Positions 19,559 to 33,749 of a DNA stretch of 64,000 bases are shown here, in pieces. Origin of the DNA: Pardosa pseudoannulata (lineage: Eukaryota > Arthropoda > Arachnida > Araneae > Lycosidae); the NCBI GenBank assembly GCA_032207245.1, contig CM063503.1, positions 102,715,922-102,779,921 of the forward strand. The letters run 5' to 3'. Position 1 is the stretch's first letter. Every line of letters begins with the position of its first letter. The translations under genes were made by a program, and so were the position numbers. The notes below the pieces were generated by a model. That model made no database searches, was not told the origin of the DNA, and saw nothing but the letters and a program-made list of their open reading frames with translations.

Positions 19559-22500
19559 CTATGGTAAACAATATATTTGGTTAAGTAACAAAATTAACAG
19601 CATCTGTAAATCACCCAAATCAATTTCAGAACCAAGTGTAACATTAGATTTCTTGATTTATTAAATGAACTTTTTGTGTTTGTATTTATAGTTTAGTGAA
19701 TTATATGAAATATGTTTTGATTAAAAGGTATACATAATTATTTTGGGTTTGATCAGTAACTGACACATTGATAAGAAACCATATCACAGAAAAAAAACAT
19801 AGTTATAACAAATTTTACAGGATGAGAATAGTAGCTATTTTAAATTGTTTAAATTCAGAACAAATATAACTCTACACATACATAAGTTAATAAGCGTTGA
19901 ACATGAGTAAGTGTAGATCTTAACACTAATACTGTAATATATACTGTGTTGTAAATGTACTCAATAGTATTAGACTCTTAAATACTTCCCTCATTATGCC
20001 TATATTGGTGAAACACCAATTTTAATTTAGATGAAAATATATTAAATAAAAATAAAAGAAATGTTTATGGAAAAATACTTGCTAAACAAGAAACCAGAAC
20101 AACAATGTACAACTATAAAATTTAAGCACAGTAGTCAGCTGATCAATCCTATAAGTCAACTGTAATTGGCAAATAATCAAACTACCAATGAATTTTTCCT
20201 TTACAGCACTGAAGAGGTAGTCACAATTCAAAACAAACCTTTCCTGTATTCACTTTTTATATCCTTGTATGAGTTTTGGCCTTGATATTAGGGATTATTA
20301 GATTGAGTAATTTTTCCGTCAAACATGACAGTCAATTTTTTCTACCTTAAAATCTAATAAGACCATAGCTTGTTATTTAACCCTCTGGAGACCAACAGGC
20401 TACGTTGGAACAGGGCCTAAAAGACTATTCTTGCTAAACCTGGAAAATATTTTTTATATCTACCTTGTTTACATCTCTAAGCCTCAGTTCCCATTACCTG
20501 TCTGGAGATTTGGGTTCTTTAGCTCTTTCCTTTATGGATATTTTGCACAACTCATAGCAATTACGAATAAATTAGTATTTATTTTTTTATCTCAACATGC
20601 TGTGTACAAAACACATTAAAGATCTCAATGCATTGGAAAATCTTATAATTGCTCACTTATAATGCTGTAATGTATATTATTAACCAATTACTTTATTATT
20701 TATTAGCCAATTCATTAACCAATTTAAAAATTTTCAGTATTTTTCACCTGTTTGCCACAATTTTTCAAAATATGCCAAATATTTTTAATCTGCAAATCTA
20801 GCAATAGATCAACACAAGTAGAAAACTACTCAAAAGAGATAATGACTTTTGACTTTTAAACATTTAATTAAATATTAAAAAACACATCCTAATACCCTGC
20901 TTGAAACCTTTATTTAATAGAGTCAAAACTACTGGTATGGATAGGCCTGGGATGAAAATGAAATAGATTAAATTTCAAATTTTCTTCATTAATTTCTTTA
21001 GGCTAATTAAATCATTAAAATTTTAAAATAGCATCAATTTTCTCTTAAGTTAAAAAGTTTAAAAATCATTTTTTTTTTCCTAAGGGAATTTAAAGTGAGA
21101 AAAAATTCTTCCTTTTTGATTTGAAAGAGGTATCCATCGGTATCATTAAAATGAATAGCATCAATTTTCTCTTAAGTTAAAAAGTTTAAAAATCATTTTT
21201 TTTTTCCTAAGGGAATTTAAAGTGAGAAAAAAATTTTTTAGAGTTATGAAAAAGGAATAGAAACAAAGTGAATATTCAAAGTAACTGCTATGGTTATTTT
21301 GGTATTAACACCAAACCTATGCCAATGGGGTTAAAATGACTGTTTAAATTTTCTGGCAAAATTTCTTATATATAGTCATCACATTGTCATTTGGTTTTAT
21401 GGTTTTTATAACTTTCTTCAATTAATTTTAAACTGAGAAATATATGCAAATTAACTTACTATGGCAGGTAAACATTTAACCCCTATTATAATAATACTAA
21501 GTAATTTAGGTGGGTATCATATAAAGTACTTAATTTGGTGACAAATTTCTTCATTTCTTTAATGCCTTTACAGTACTAAAATAAGGTATACATTAAATAT
21601 CACTCACTAGATTTAGGTTTAAAACATTCGTAAACTACTAATCAAAATTATAAAAACAATAATTACTTACGGTTTGTTGTATTCATTGAAGCCACCATCA
21701 TCAGTATAATCTAAGTCTCTGCCTTGAGCTGCTTCTTTCTCATGAACAGAATACTTTCCACCTCTGTTTCTCTTGATCAAGCATACAAGTATCAAAAGTA
21801 ACAACAATAAAGCAATTGCACAAAGCATGCCAATAAACCATGCTGCAGTTGCAATATTTTCAGGCCCTTCAGGAGCAGCAAGAACTGCTGTAAAATTATC
21901 AATATAAATATGAATCATCCTGAGGTTATTTTAAACATTTTAAGACAAATACAAAAAATATGCCCTGTGAAAAAATTTTTAGAAGTTAAAAAAAAAGTCA
22001 TTGTTACAATTACAGTATATTTCGAAAACTTTATTTTAAAAAAATTATTTTCTCCATATTATGGGAACACATCATTTCAGAATATTTTGTGGATATCACA
22101 CTTAATATGAAAAAGTACAATTTTAGTTGGATTTAAAACTATGGATATAACACAATTCCCCAAAACAATAAGCAAAAATATGCATAGTACACAATATGCA
22201 ACATAGCACCTATTGACTGAACAACAGATGTTTAAATCTCAAGTTCAAATAATTATTCATCATTTAAATGATAGATTGAAAATTATAAAATTTATATCAT
22301 CTAAAAAGGTTTGCCAAATTAAAAAAAAAATATATTACTCAGATCACTTTTTAAAACTAACTAAAATATGAAACTAAACATGCTCAATATGAACACAAAA
22401 ACTCATCAATACCATATTACAACTACACTTGGTAAAATTGTTTTGCTGAACAGGAAGGAACAACATATTTTTAGATTAAATACTATTGATTTATCAAAAG

Positions 22501-25500
22501 AGAAAATTGAACCAAAACATCTGTCAAAATAAAACCGAGTGATGAAACCAAAGTCTGGCTGTTATCAATAATAATACTTAAGGTCCTCATTAACTCCATA
22601 TACCTTGAGATACAGATCCCATTTTAAACACGATGAATGCCACAGCAATTTTCAGAAATCTGGCCTAAAATGACAATTTGATTTAATTTCATTATATTAT
22701 TAAAAATTTTAGTTCTAGCACATAGTTATAAACAAAAAGCATAAAAAATGTATTTAAAGAAAAGGGGGGTTACAAATTATCTTGTATAATTATATTTTTT
22801 GTTCATTTTTTAATAAATTTTCTGTTTATGCAAGCCAGCATTGATTTTTTTCTTTTCCCACAAGCCATCTATCAATATTAGCACTGATATACTACGAGTT
22901 TATTTGTAGCTGCAAAAAATGGCAAGTAAACACAGTAAAGAAAACTCGTAATTGGCATCCTAGAAAAGAACACAGTCTACAAGTTTTCTTGTAGTTGGCA
23001 GTCAACGTGTTAACTTACAAATAATTCTAAACCTACCAAGTCCCCCAGTTTCAATTTCTTCAAGTCTGCTAGGAGTTTCATAATGTCCATCTACAGCAAC
23101 AACTCTCACTTCATACAGAGTTCCAAATTCAAGTCCTTTGACAGCCACAGAATCATAGTTTACTTCAGCAGCTGTCTGATCCCAATGGCCTTCTCCTACA
23201 GAAAGAAAGGCATACAATTTTGATGTTTTCATTTTTGCTTAAAATTATTTCTCCTTTATTGAGTCATTTTTTTATAAATCGTAGCACAAATCTGCTAAAT
23301 GTTCATTTTAGTACAAAATAGCACAGCAATATAATTATGGCGTATGTAATAATGGAAAAAATATACTATAAAAAATACTCACATTTATTTTATACTTTTT
23401 ACATATTACTGACCCTTTGTATCACCATATTACAGATCTACAACGTATCCAAATTTTGATGTCATTTACACAGTGAGCTTTAAAAGACTTTTGTTGATTG
23501 CTGCTGTCTTGCACCACAGCAACTAATAAAATTGACTTATTCTTATCAAATGGTAATAAATACNNNNNNNNNNNNNNNNNNNNNNNNNNNNNNNNNNNNN
23601 NNNNNNNNNNNNNNNNNNNNNNNNNNNNNNNNNNNNNNNNNNNNNNNNNNNNNNNNNNNNNNNTGTGCTTCAAAATAAAATAATGTTTACAACCGAATTG
23701 TCTTGTGTGACAATTATATTCATGTGGTCCGTCCAGTGTCGGAGAAGAATTCAGCAAGTGATTCAGCAAGATTCAGTGTGATCGGGTTTGCAGTGTGTGC
23801 TTTGTTACTACATTCATTTGTGCATCGTGATAGTGTTTTTAAAATTGAAAGTGTGCGAGTATCAAAGCAAAAAGTGTAGTGATTTCTCTGTGGATTACCT
23901 TAATAGAAGGTATGTAACTCTCCTTTTATTTCCATTCGAAAGTGAAAATTGTATTGTTAAAGTGATTATTACATATTTTCCATCATGTCTCTGAGCAGTT
24001 TAAAAAAGGATGAGTTAAAAACTTTCTTCTGAAACTAAATATTCAATTTCCACCCACCATTAAAATAGTTGAACTTATTAGTTTAATTGAGGAGAGTAGC
24101 GTTTATAATGTAAATAATGACGTTGTGAAAAATATAATTGTAGATATTTTGGATGAAAGGCGTAAAAAATCGGAACAAGCTGAAAATGAAAGACGTTTAA
24201 ATGAACAAAAATTAGAATTAGAGAAACTTTCGCTTTTGCGTATAGACAAAGAGATTGAACTTCTAAAGCTCAAATCAGCTTCTTGTGAAAATAAAGTGCA
24301 TAATGGCAGTGAAGCAAATTTTAATTTAGAGAATTTAATTAAAAGTATAAAAATATTGACGATTCCAGTTCCGAAAAATGTTGAATGTTTTAATCTTTTT
24401 TTCAACTCGCTTGAGAAAGCGTTTAAAACAAAAGAAGTGAGTGATGAATTTAAAGCAGAAATTTTATTAAATATTTTGGGTGATAGAATCGGCAATCTAA
24501 TGGTTCACGTAAAAGAAGAAGAATTGTGTGATTATGAAAAATTGAAAGCTATTGTCTTAAAAGAATTTCAGCCAACTCCTCAAGATTGCCTAAAACAGTT
24601 CAAAAATGCACTGAAATTGCCAACGGAAAATTACGTGCAATTTTCCTCAAGAGTTAGTTCAAGTTTTGAGTATTACATTCAACTTCGGAAAGTGAAAGAA
24701 TTTTCTCAACTGTGTGAGTTAATGATTTCCGATCAAATATTTAGCACTCTTCCTCAAGATTTAAAAGGTCATATAAGTATTAAACAAGGAGAATCCTTTT
24801 TTACACCTCAGGAGTTAGGCAGGGAGTGTGATCTATTTTTAGCTTCTAAAACCGGAACTAAAACTGAGTGTAGTTCGTTTTCTAGATCGGTAGTTAATAA
24901 TGATCAAGCAAGATTTCGAAAGGGCAATTTTGAGAATCGTAATAATAGAAATATTTCTAAAGTATTTTTATCAAATGCTAATTCAAGGTGTAGCATGTGT
25001 CATAATAATCACTCAATATTTAAGTGTCAGGATTTCCAAAAACTGTCTGTCAGTGATAGAGTAGGATTTGTAAAAGCTCATAACTTATGTTTCAAGTGCC
25101 TTTCACCGACTTGTAGTGTTAAAAAATGTTACGCGCGAAACTGCTTTTGTAAAAAACCCCACAATAAATTACTTCATTTTCCCAGGGAATCTGATCAATC
25201 TAGTGAGAGTTGTAAAAACGAAACTAGTGCAATAACAAATAATGGAGAGGGTTCGATATCTACTCTAAACCCACAAAGCAATGTTTTTCATCCAACATCA
25301 AGTGTAGCCAATCAAAATGTGCAATCGACATTTTCGGCTACTAGTTCTGTTAAAAATAAACTAAATGGAACTGTATTGCTGAGCACTGCTGTATTTTATG
25401 TTCGTGATAAATGTGGGAATTTTCAATCTGTTAGAGGGTTACTTGATGCAGGTAGTCAGTCAGATATTATGACTAAAGAGTGTGCAAATAGATTAGGGTT

Positions 25501-28500
25501 GAAACAAGAAAAAATTAATGTGACAATATCGTGTTTAAATAATTCCTTAATGACTGTTACCAAATTTGTTACTGCCGAAATTTCAAATGTTGATAAGAGT
25601 TTCAATCATGAATTTCAGTTCCTTGTTGTAGATAAAATTACTGAGTTAACGCCAGTTAAATATCTAAAGGTTGAAGAACAAATTCCTTCTTATATAAATC
25701 TAGCTGATAGATTTATGGTTCCTCAAAAAATTGATTGTCTCCTTGGTGCTAAATGGTTTTACCATTTGTTGAGACCAGAAAAAATCTATTTGTCAAATTC
25801 AGAATTGTTTTTTCAAAACAGTGTTTTTGGATATTTAGCGAGTGGCAGTGTTTCGGATTCAGATAGCCAAAAAATTCATTGTGGTTTAATAATTGATGAT
25901 GATTTAAGCAATACCATGAAGAAATTTTGGGAAATTGAAGACATTGAGGGGAATAAATTACAAAATGATGAGAGTTTAATATGTGAAGATCATTTCATGA
26001 AAACACATTTCAGAAATGAAGATGGGAGCTATGTCATTAAAATGCCGTTTAAGATTGAACCCCCATTATTAGGCGAATCAAAACATATTGCTACTAAAAG
26101 ATTTAATTCCCTTTGGCAACGTTTGAGAAGAGAACCAGAGTATATGCAATTATACAGGGAATTTTTAACTGAGTATGAGAAATTAGGGCATATGCAGGCA
26201 ACTTGTGAAACTCCAAGGTACATTATGCCTCATCATGGCGTTTTTAGGCCTGATAGTAGTACTACAAAGTTACGCGTTGTTTTTAATGCATCTGAGGCAA
26301 CGTCATCTGGACAATCACTTAATGACAATTTGTATTCAGGATCTGTTGTTCAAGATGATTTATTCGATATTTTGTTGTGATTTTGAAAACATTCTGTAGT
26401 TTTTACCGCCGATATAAAAAAGATGTATCGTCAAATTTGGATACATCCAGATCAGTGTGATTTACAGTGTATTTTATGGAAAGGTTTAGAAGAAGAAAAA
26501 ATTAGTGTATTTAAGTTGCTCATGCGTTGCTCACGGTTACCTACGGAACCAAATGTGCCCCTTACTTGGCAACCAGGGTACTAAAGCAGTTATGTTATGA
26601 TGAGCAGGACAATTATCCTTTAGCTGCTGCTGCTGGCAAGGATTTTTACGTCGACGATATACTTAGTGGTACCGAGGATTTATCTTCTGCCATTGAATTA
26701 CAAGATCAGCTGATACGTTTGTTAAAATCAGCTGGTATGGAGCTTCATAAGTGGAGCTCAAATAATCCTGTTTTGTTACAAAAGGTTCCAACGTCGGACA
26801 GAGAATACAATTTCGATAATCCTAACTCAGCAACATTGAAAACTTTGGGATTACAATTTAATCCTGAAAAGGATACATTTAGTTTTAGTGTTCAACAAAT
26901 TGTGAGTCCTGCAACAAAAAGAACAATGCTATCGGACATATCCAGATTGTTTGACCCTTTAGGTCTCTTAGGACCCTTGATAATCACAGCTAAGATTTTC
27001 TTGCAGAAGTTATGGATTTTGAGAATTGATTGGGACGATGAAGTTCCCTTTCACTTAAATAGAGAGTGGGAAAAATTTAGTTCTGAACTGAGTCAGTTGA
27101 AAAATTTAAATGTAGAGCGTCATGTTTTATGTTCTAAAGCAGTGAAAATAGACCTTATAGGCTTCGGAGATGCATCAAAAGATGCGTACGGCTGTGCAGT
27201 CTACATTAGATCTTTGTCAACTTCTGGTGAGATTAAGGTGTCACTCTTATGCAGCAAATCTCGAGTGGCCCCAATCAAGGAAGTAAGCATTCCCCGTTTG
27301 GAGCTGTGTGCAGCTGAACTACTTTCAAGACTTATCGTCAAAGTTCTGTCATCCTTGCAACTTGACATTCATGGAGTACATTTGTACTCGGATTCCACCG
27401 TGGTGCTTGCTTGGATCAAAACTCCACCTATATCGCTTAAGGTTTTTGTGGCTAATCGAGTCACTAAAATTCAAGAGTATACTAAGGACTTCCAGTGGCA
27501 TTATGTGAATACTACTGAGAATCCTGCAGACTTGATTTCACGAGGTGTTTTTCCTTCTAAGATCCAACAATTGGATATTTGGTGGAATGGACCATCTTTT
27601 CTTTATTCTAGCAACTGGCCAAACTTCAGTGACAATCCTAGTGTCACAGAGGGTGAATATCTTCTTGAGATGAAAGGAACTGCAAAGAACTCTGAACTGA
27701 ATGAAGATCCAATAATTAACCTTTCTATTTGTAAAAATTCTAGTTTTTTAGAGAGGTTACTAGAAATAAGTAACAATTATAGTAAAATTATTCGTGTTTT
27801 GAGTTATATTTTCAGGTTTGTCAAGAACCGAAAGGGTGAAGTAAGAAAAACAGGTCCACTGAGTGCTGAGGAGTTGAATGATGCAGAGACAGTTTTAATT
27901 AAAATTGTCCAAAATCAAGAGTTTACGAAGGACATCAGTAGCCTCCAAAACCAACACTGTGTGCCTCCAAGTAGTAAATTGAAATCTTTGAATCCCTTCT
28001 TAGATTCTAAGGGATTGTTACGTGTTGGGGGACGGTTAGGTAACAGTAATTTTAGTTTTAACAAAAAACATCAGATGATTTTGCCAAAAGGCCACAGATT
28101 AACTAATATTATAATAGAATATTTTCATAAAAAATATTTACATGTTGGTGCTTCTTCTTTACTGTATCTAGTTAGAGAAAAATTTTGGCCTCTGAATGGA
28201 CGCAATAGCTGCAGAAAAATCGTTCATCAGTGTATAATTTGTTTTAAAGCCCAACCTATGGTGCCTACTCAAATCATGGGTAATTTGCCCAAGGAAAGAG
28301 TCACACCAGATTTTGCATTTAATTGTGCTGGAGTCGATTTTTGTGGGCCTTTTCTTATCAAGAATAAGGCTCAGCGTAAAGGTGCTTTACAAAAGATTTA
28401 TGTTTGTATTTTTGTATGTTTTTGTTTTAAGGCTGTTCATATTGAAATTGTTTCAGATTTGACTTCTGATTCCTTTATAGCAACCTTAAAACGGTTCATG

Positions 28501-30919
28501 GCTCGTAGAGGTAAGTGTGCAAAATTGTTTTCAGACAATGCTAGGAATTTTGTAGGAGCTGAGAAGGAAATTAAAAAACTTCATGAATTGGTTAAAAGGC
28601 CAGATGAAAGACTGGCTGGCTATTTAGCTGCAGAAGGTATTGAGTGGAAATTTATTCCACCAAGATCACCACACTTTGGAGCTTTGTGGGAGGCAGCTAT
28701 AAAGTCATTAAAATACCATCTAAAAAGGGTTGTTAAAGGAATAACCTTAACTTATGAAGAGTTTTTGACGTTAATTGTTCAAATTGAGGGAATTTTGAAT
28801 TCTCGACCACTTTGTCCTTTGTCAGCTAACGACGATGATTTTGAGGTTCTTACTCCTGCACACTTCTTAATAAATAGATCTTTAACTTCTTTAAATGAGC
28901 CTGATTTGACAAATTTGAATGAGAGTCATCTCAAGAGATGGCAAAAAATTACTAGACTTGTACAATATATGTGGAAATTTTGGCATCGTAATTATTTAAG
29001 TCAATTACAACAGAGATCTAAATGGATGTTTGAAAAAAGTAATGTCAAAATTGGAGATTTAGTTTTGTTAATGGAAGATAATTTGCCTTGTCATAAATGG
29101 GCTATAGGTAGGATTGTTAAAATTTATTGTGGTAATGATAAGAAAATTCGTGTTGTTAAAATTAAAACACAGTCTAATACCTGTAAAAGAGCCATTTCAA
29201 AAATTTGTGTCTTGCCTATGGAATATTATTAATTCTAATGTTTAATTTTGTAATATAAGTTTTTATTTGTTATTTCTTGAATATCTTGATTATTATGTAT
29301 TTTGTGTTTTTTATTAGCTTGTGTAAAAGGTTGTAATATTGTTTTTGTTATTGAACATTTGTAATGACTTGAAACACTGTGGTTTCAAGGTGGGGAGAAT
29401 GTTGAGGTTTACTAGAGGCGGTTACTGAGGTTTACTGAGGTAGATGGCGTTCTTGTCATGTTCGACGAGGGAGAAAGATAACGCTCTGTGCGTGTGTGTG
29501 TGGAAATGGCGCCCGTTTTGAGTGTGGCGTCCTAAACTGTAACGGTAAAAATTGATTATAAATGTGCTTCAAAATAAAATAATGTTTACAACCGAAGTAT
29601 TTTGTGTGACAATTATAAACACTACTTATTTTTCATATCCAGGTTTGATTTATTATTTGATCAGATATGCATGATTATTACTGAAATAAACTTTGAATTT
29701 ATTAAATTAAAAATTATGCTGAAAACACCATAGGTAGGTTTATCCAAAAAATAGTTTCAAATTGTTTATATAAAACAATTTTTGAGAAAAGTTTGAGATA
29801 CTCAAAGTTAAATAAAATGTTCTTTGTTCTGCACAAAAAAATTATAAAATAATATGAAATGATTAACAGAATTTATGTTATCCACACATTACTGGTCCTC
29901 TTGTTATGCAAACAACACAAAAATCCTGACAACAAAGTTCAAATTTTAGAATTGTACTTTGCTAGGATACAAATTAAAACCGAATTTCAATGACCAAATG
30001 ATCTTAAGAAAAATATATAAAGTTTGATTACATACCTTTCCTACGATATTGAACATAAAAGTAGCTTCCCGGATGTCCTGTAACTGCTGGTACCCATGTA
30101 ACAAATATACCAGCTTTTCCCTTTTCTACAGGCAAATGAGACCAGACAAAAGTTGGTTCATCAGGAACTGTCAAATAAAACGAATGAAAAAAATTTTAAA
30201 TTCTAACTTTTAGGTGATAAAACAAGAACAAAAATTATAACAAACTTGACATTGAAAAGTAGCAAATTAAACTATGTAATCTTGTCTTCATAAAGATGCT
30301 ATAGATCATCATACATATAACTGAAAATAAGCTTATTTTTATCTTTCCAGATATAGATACATATCTTGTGTTTTTCAATAATCTATCTCATAAAAACTAA
30401 TGAGAAACATGTTCATAGATGTTCTGCAGCAGGATTCCAACTCTTTTTCCAGAACAAAAAATAAGGAGTTTGTAAGGATTTTTTAAAGACCTATTTGAAG
30501 CATGAAACATAAAAGCATAAACCATATTTTCTGAGGAATATAGCTTAATGACTATAATACCTCAAAATTAAATTTTTTTAAATGCCTAAAAAATAAATAA
30601 GTTTGAATAAAGCATTATCTATAGTCATCTATAGTGTCATCCTATAAATAAATCTATTCTGGCAATGTCAATCTCTTTGTGACAAGTCAAGCATTTTGCT
30701 TTGTGTTGATCAGTTGTAGCTGCTAGCAATTCTTTTTATACTTATCATTAGCTGTCCACCAACTGTCAAACTACCCACTTTCCAGGCAGTGTATAATCAA
30801 ACCATTTGTAAACTGATGTGTTACAGAAAAGCACTTATTAGTAAACACATGATTTATGAGTTATGACAATTTGGACTTATGGAGCAAAAATATCTAAACA
30901 TCTATACCTACACTGGTAA

Positions 30920-30968
<49 letters not shown>

Positions 30969-33089
30969 TACATATATCCTGTCACATAAAGAATGACAGC
31001 AATAAAGATTTCATCTTTAACTTTTGATTCCTCACCTACATCTACGTTCAAAAATTGCCATATTTTGGTAATATATTCACAAATTAACAGCAAATTGCCA
31101 TGAGGTTAGTAGCTCTATAACCATTTTATCATGCTCTAAAAAGATGAAAACTACACATTATCAGAAAGTATGTTCCATGTGCAAGTAAAAATAGACTCAT
31201 TGTAGTTTCTAAGAACTAATAATGAAAACTAGAGATCTTTAAGGGGCTTAATTTTTAAAAATGAAAAATTATTACTATAAAGAACCCGTAGGAATCCTGT
31301 CTAGGAACAGATTAGATTCTGTGCAAACTTCTTTACTTGACTAGTAATCAAAGTATCTATTTAGAACAAATAATATATACTTTTTATCTAAAAGGGAAAA
31401 TGTAACTGCCCATCTCATGGTCACCACAAAATCCTGGAGAAAAAGAACCCTGATATTTCCAATTTTCCCCAAATTCTGTGGCATATCACAGCCATGCCAC
31501 ATTTCTCAGAAACATGCTAAATTTTTATCCAGCCGAGACTGCATAGAGGTGGAGTTCATTTTTTGTGTTTATATAAGTAAAAAGTATAATTTTAGGTATA
31601 AGCTGGTATATTTTTTCCATTTGGATGCATGTAATGATTTCATCATTCTTTCAATTTGAGTAGTCAAGTTCCTATTAGTCAAAGGTGTGTCACTTCTCCA
31701 TGTGCAGTAGATATATTACAATTGCAATTTCTTACCAACCAGTCTAAATCAGTCTGAATAAGAATGATACAACTAAAAGTGATGAAATTTTTGCCTTAAA
31801 TTTGAATTGTGGTGGGACAATATCTAAATAATTTAACACATATAATGAATAATTAAAAAAAGTTACCTCAAAATGAAAATAATCTTACATAATAAAAGTG
31901 TCATTCTTCGAAGTTGTTTAACAAAATGTAAAATTACATTCTTTTTTTAATTAGAAATGCAGTTTTTTAATTAGATATACAAATAAACAGCATTTATCTT
32001 GTTATGTGATGAATCAAGATAGATAAGATTCAAGATTTGCCGGAAAACATTCCTAGTATGTACATGTAAGCTGTTAGTAGAAAAGTTGCTTTTATAAAAG
32101 GAACAGACACACAGAATCTATAAAATATTTGTTTTCAATTGGATGATTAAAACTAATGATTTTTCAAGACAAAACACTTATTTATGGCATGCCTTAACTT
32201 TTTGTGCTACTCAGAAGTAACAACCTCCCTTTTCCCCCAATAAGCATGAATCATAAAAATGTCAAACCCAGACCTTCATATAAAAGGCAAAATAATAACA
32301 TTGACAAAATAAAATCTTTCTTTTCTCAACTTACGGACAGGTAAATATATAATCTTACCATTTTCAGACTGTTCACTAGTTTTTACTTCAATATAATATG
32401 GATCACCTTGACCAATTTTGGTGGTAGCATGTATGATAACTCTGTATTTCGTATTTGGAGTCAAACCAGCAAGCTTAGCTCGTGTCTCTCTAGGATCAGT
32501 AATAGCAGGTTGTCGCTCCAACATTGTACCAAGTGCTGTTCCATCCACTACAGAAAAAATTTATTTATTTTAGCTATTATAAAACGAATCTAAGAATAGG
32601 AATAAGGTATACTTAAACAATTACATAAAAATGAAACAGTTATAGACAGTAAAAATCAGCATTTGTCAACACAATTCCTAGATTTTAAAATTATGCCTAA
32701 GAATTAAGAGGGATTAAAAAGCTATGCTTAATTGTAATAAGGGAACAACACATTTGTTGTTTTCTAACAATTTGTATAATAGTAACATCCACAACATAAA
32801 ATATAAAAATGTATTAACTAATAAAATGATATCAAATTTTCTCCTTCAGATTCTATGAACACTTGAAATTTTTAATTGGATTAAAGCTTAACTGATATGG
32901 AACAATTCATAATAAGACAATCTTATAAAAAACAAAAGATTTTAGGAAAACAATGCCAAATTAAATTATTAAACTACAAACAAAAATTTCCTTTCATAAT
33001 AGTAAAATTACTACAAATATTTAGAATCAATATACAAATAGATAAACATTAAAAACAAAGTTGTATAATTCAGAAAATTTTAACAACAA

Positions 33090-33137
<48 letters not shown>

Positions 33138-33712
33138 GTATTTGTTATAATATAAAAAGATTCTAAAACATTTGTGTATAAAAATATGTACAGGAAGATA
33201 TAAAGCACTTTAAAGATAAGAAAATCAACCTTTTTATCAATAAAACAATAGGTTTAAAATATACACGAAAGTAAAAAAATACGAGAAAAAAGGAGAAAAG
33301 CAAATATAACTATTAAAAAGAAATATTTTGATTTACATGCTGCAAAAATAAGTATCTAAATATAAAACATGCAAGAAACTAAACTTTTAATCAATATAAA
33401 CAAATACCCAAGTACTATAAAATAATCAGACACTACACAATTTTTTGGAAAAACTAAGATTTTCTGTACTAAATGTAATATGTACTATATTTTACATAAA
33501 GTAGACCTTATTTTGTTTTTATACATATAGTGTTTAAAGTATTTCATGCCATGTTTTTTATGAATAAATTTTTACTTATTGACAAGATAATCTTTTCAAG
33601 CATTCTGTGAACCTGAAATTGAAGTTAAAAGATGTAACTTTTTAAATTTAAAGTTTTAGATAAATTGGATTTTTTTAAGGTTCCTTCAACTTTCAATTAT
33701 GTTAATTAAGCA

Positions 33713-33749
<37 letters not shown>

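Larger units (their letters stand above)
23664..29611 (+). mobile_element. BEL/Pao LTR retrotransposon, nearly full length but defective
   Basis: It is inserted in Nrg intron 18, antisense to the host gene. The layout is: visible end of 5' LTR (23664-23712), primer-site-like TGGTCCGTCCAGTGTCGG (23725-23742), gag start at 23985, gag-protease frame 24125-26380, reverse transcriptase/RNase H/integrase frame to 29232, purine tract AAGGTGGGGAGAA, and 3' LTR (29400-29611). The domain order protease-RT-RNase H-integrase, with the DUF1758-like protease and the Pao-type integrase C-terminus, identifies BEL/Pao. It is broken by a frameshift near 24028, two TGA codons (26378-26380, 26384-26386) and an 11-nt direct duplication at 26516-26533. 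The two LTR ends differ at 3 of about 50 comparable bases, so this is not a brand-new copy. Confidence 0.93.
30168..32358. other. Nrg intron 17
   Basis: It contains an AT microsatellite (30923-30962) and a diverged partial copy of the CAGGGTTCC element (about 30430-30605, see 46022-47023). A more complex, non-coding patch lies at about 30660-30800. Small frames at 30908 and 31417 have no support. Confidence 0.55.

Noticed and set aside
19380..19571. 63-residue frame starting MFTIGLKP
   Set aside because: A wrong-frame reading of the Nrg tail exon; the correct frame gives FIGQY and a stop at 19366.
20378..21490. TTAACCCTCTGG as the start of a TTAA transposon
   Set aside because: No inverted partner was found; TTAACCCC near 21478 has the same orientation.
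23422..23769. 115-residue frame spanning the Ns
   Set aside because: It crosses the assembly gap, so its middle is undefined.
24103..24495. 130-residue minus-strand frame
   Set aside because: Antisense shadow of the gag region.
24125..29232. A host gene domesticated from a retroelement
   Set aside because: Flanking LTR ends, a primer site and purine tract, plus stop and frameshift lesions, indicate an ordinary decaying retrotransposon.
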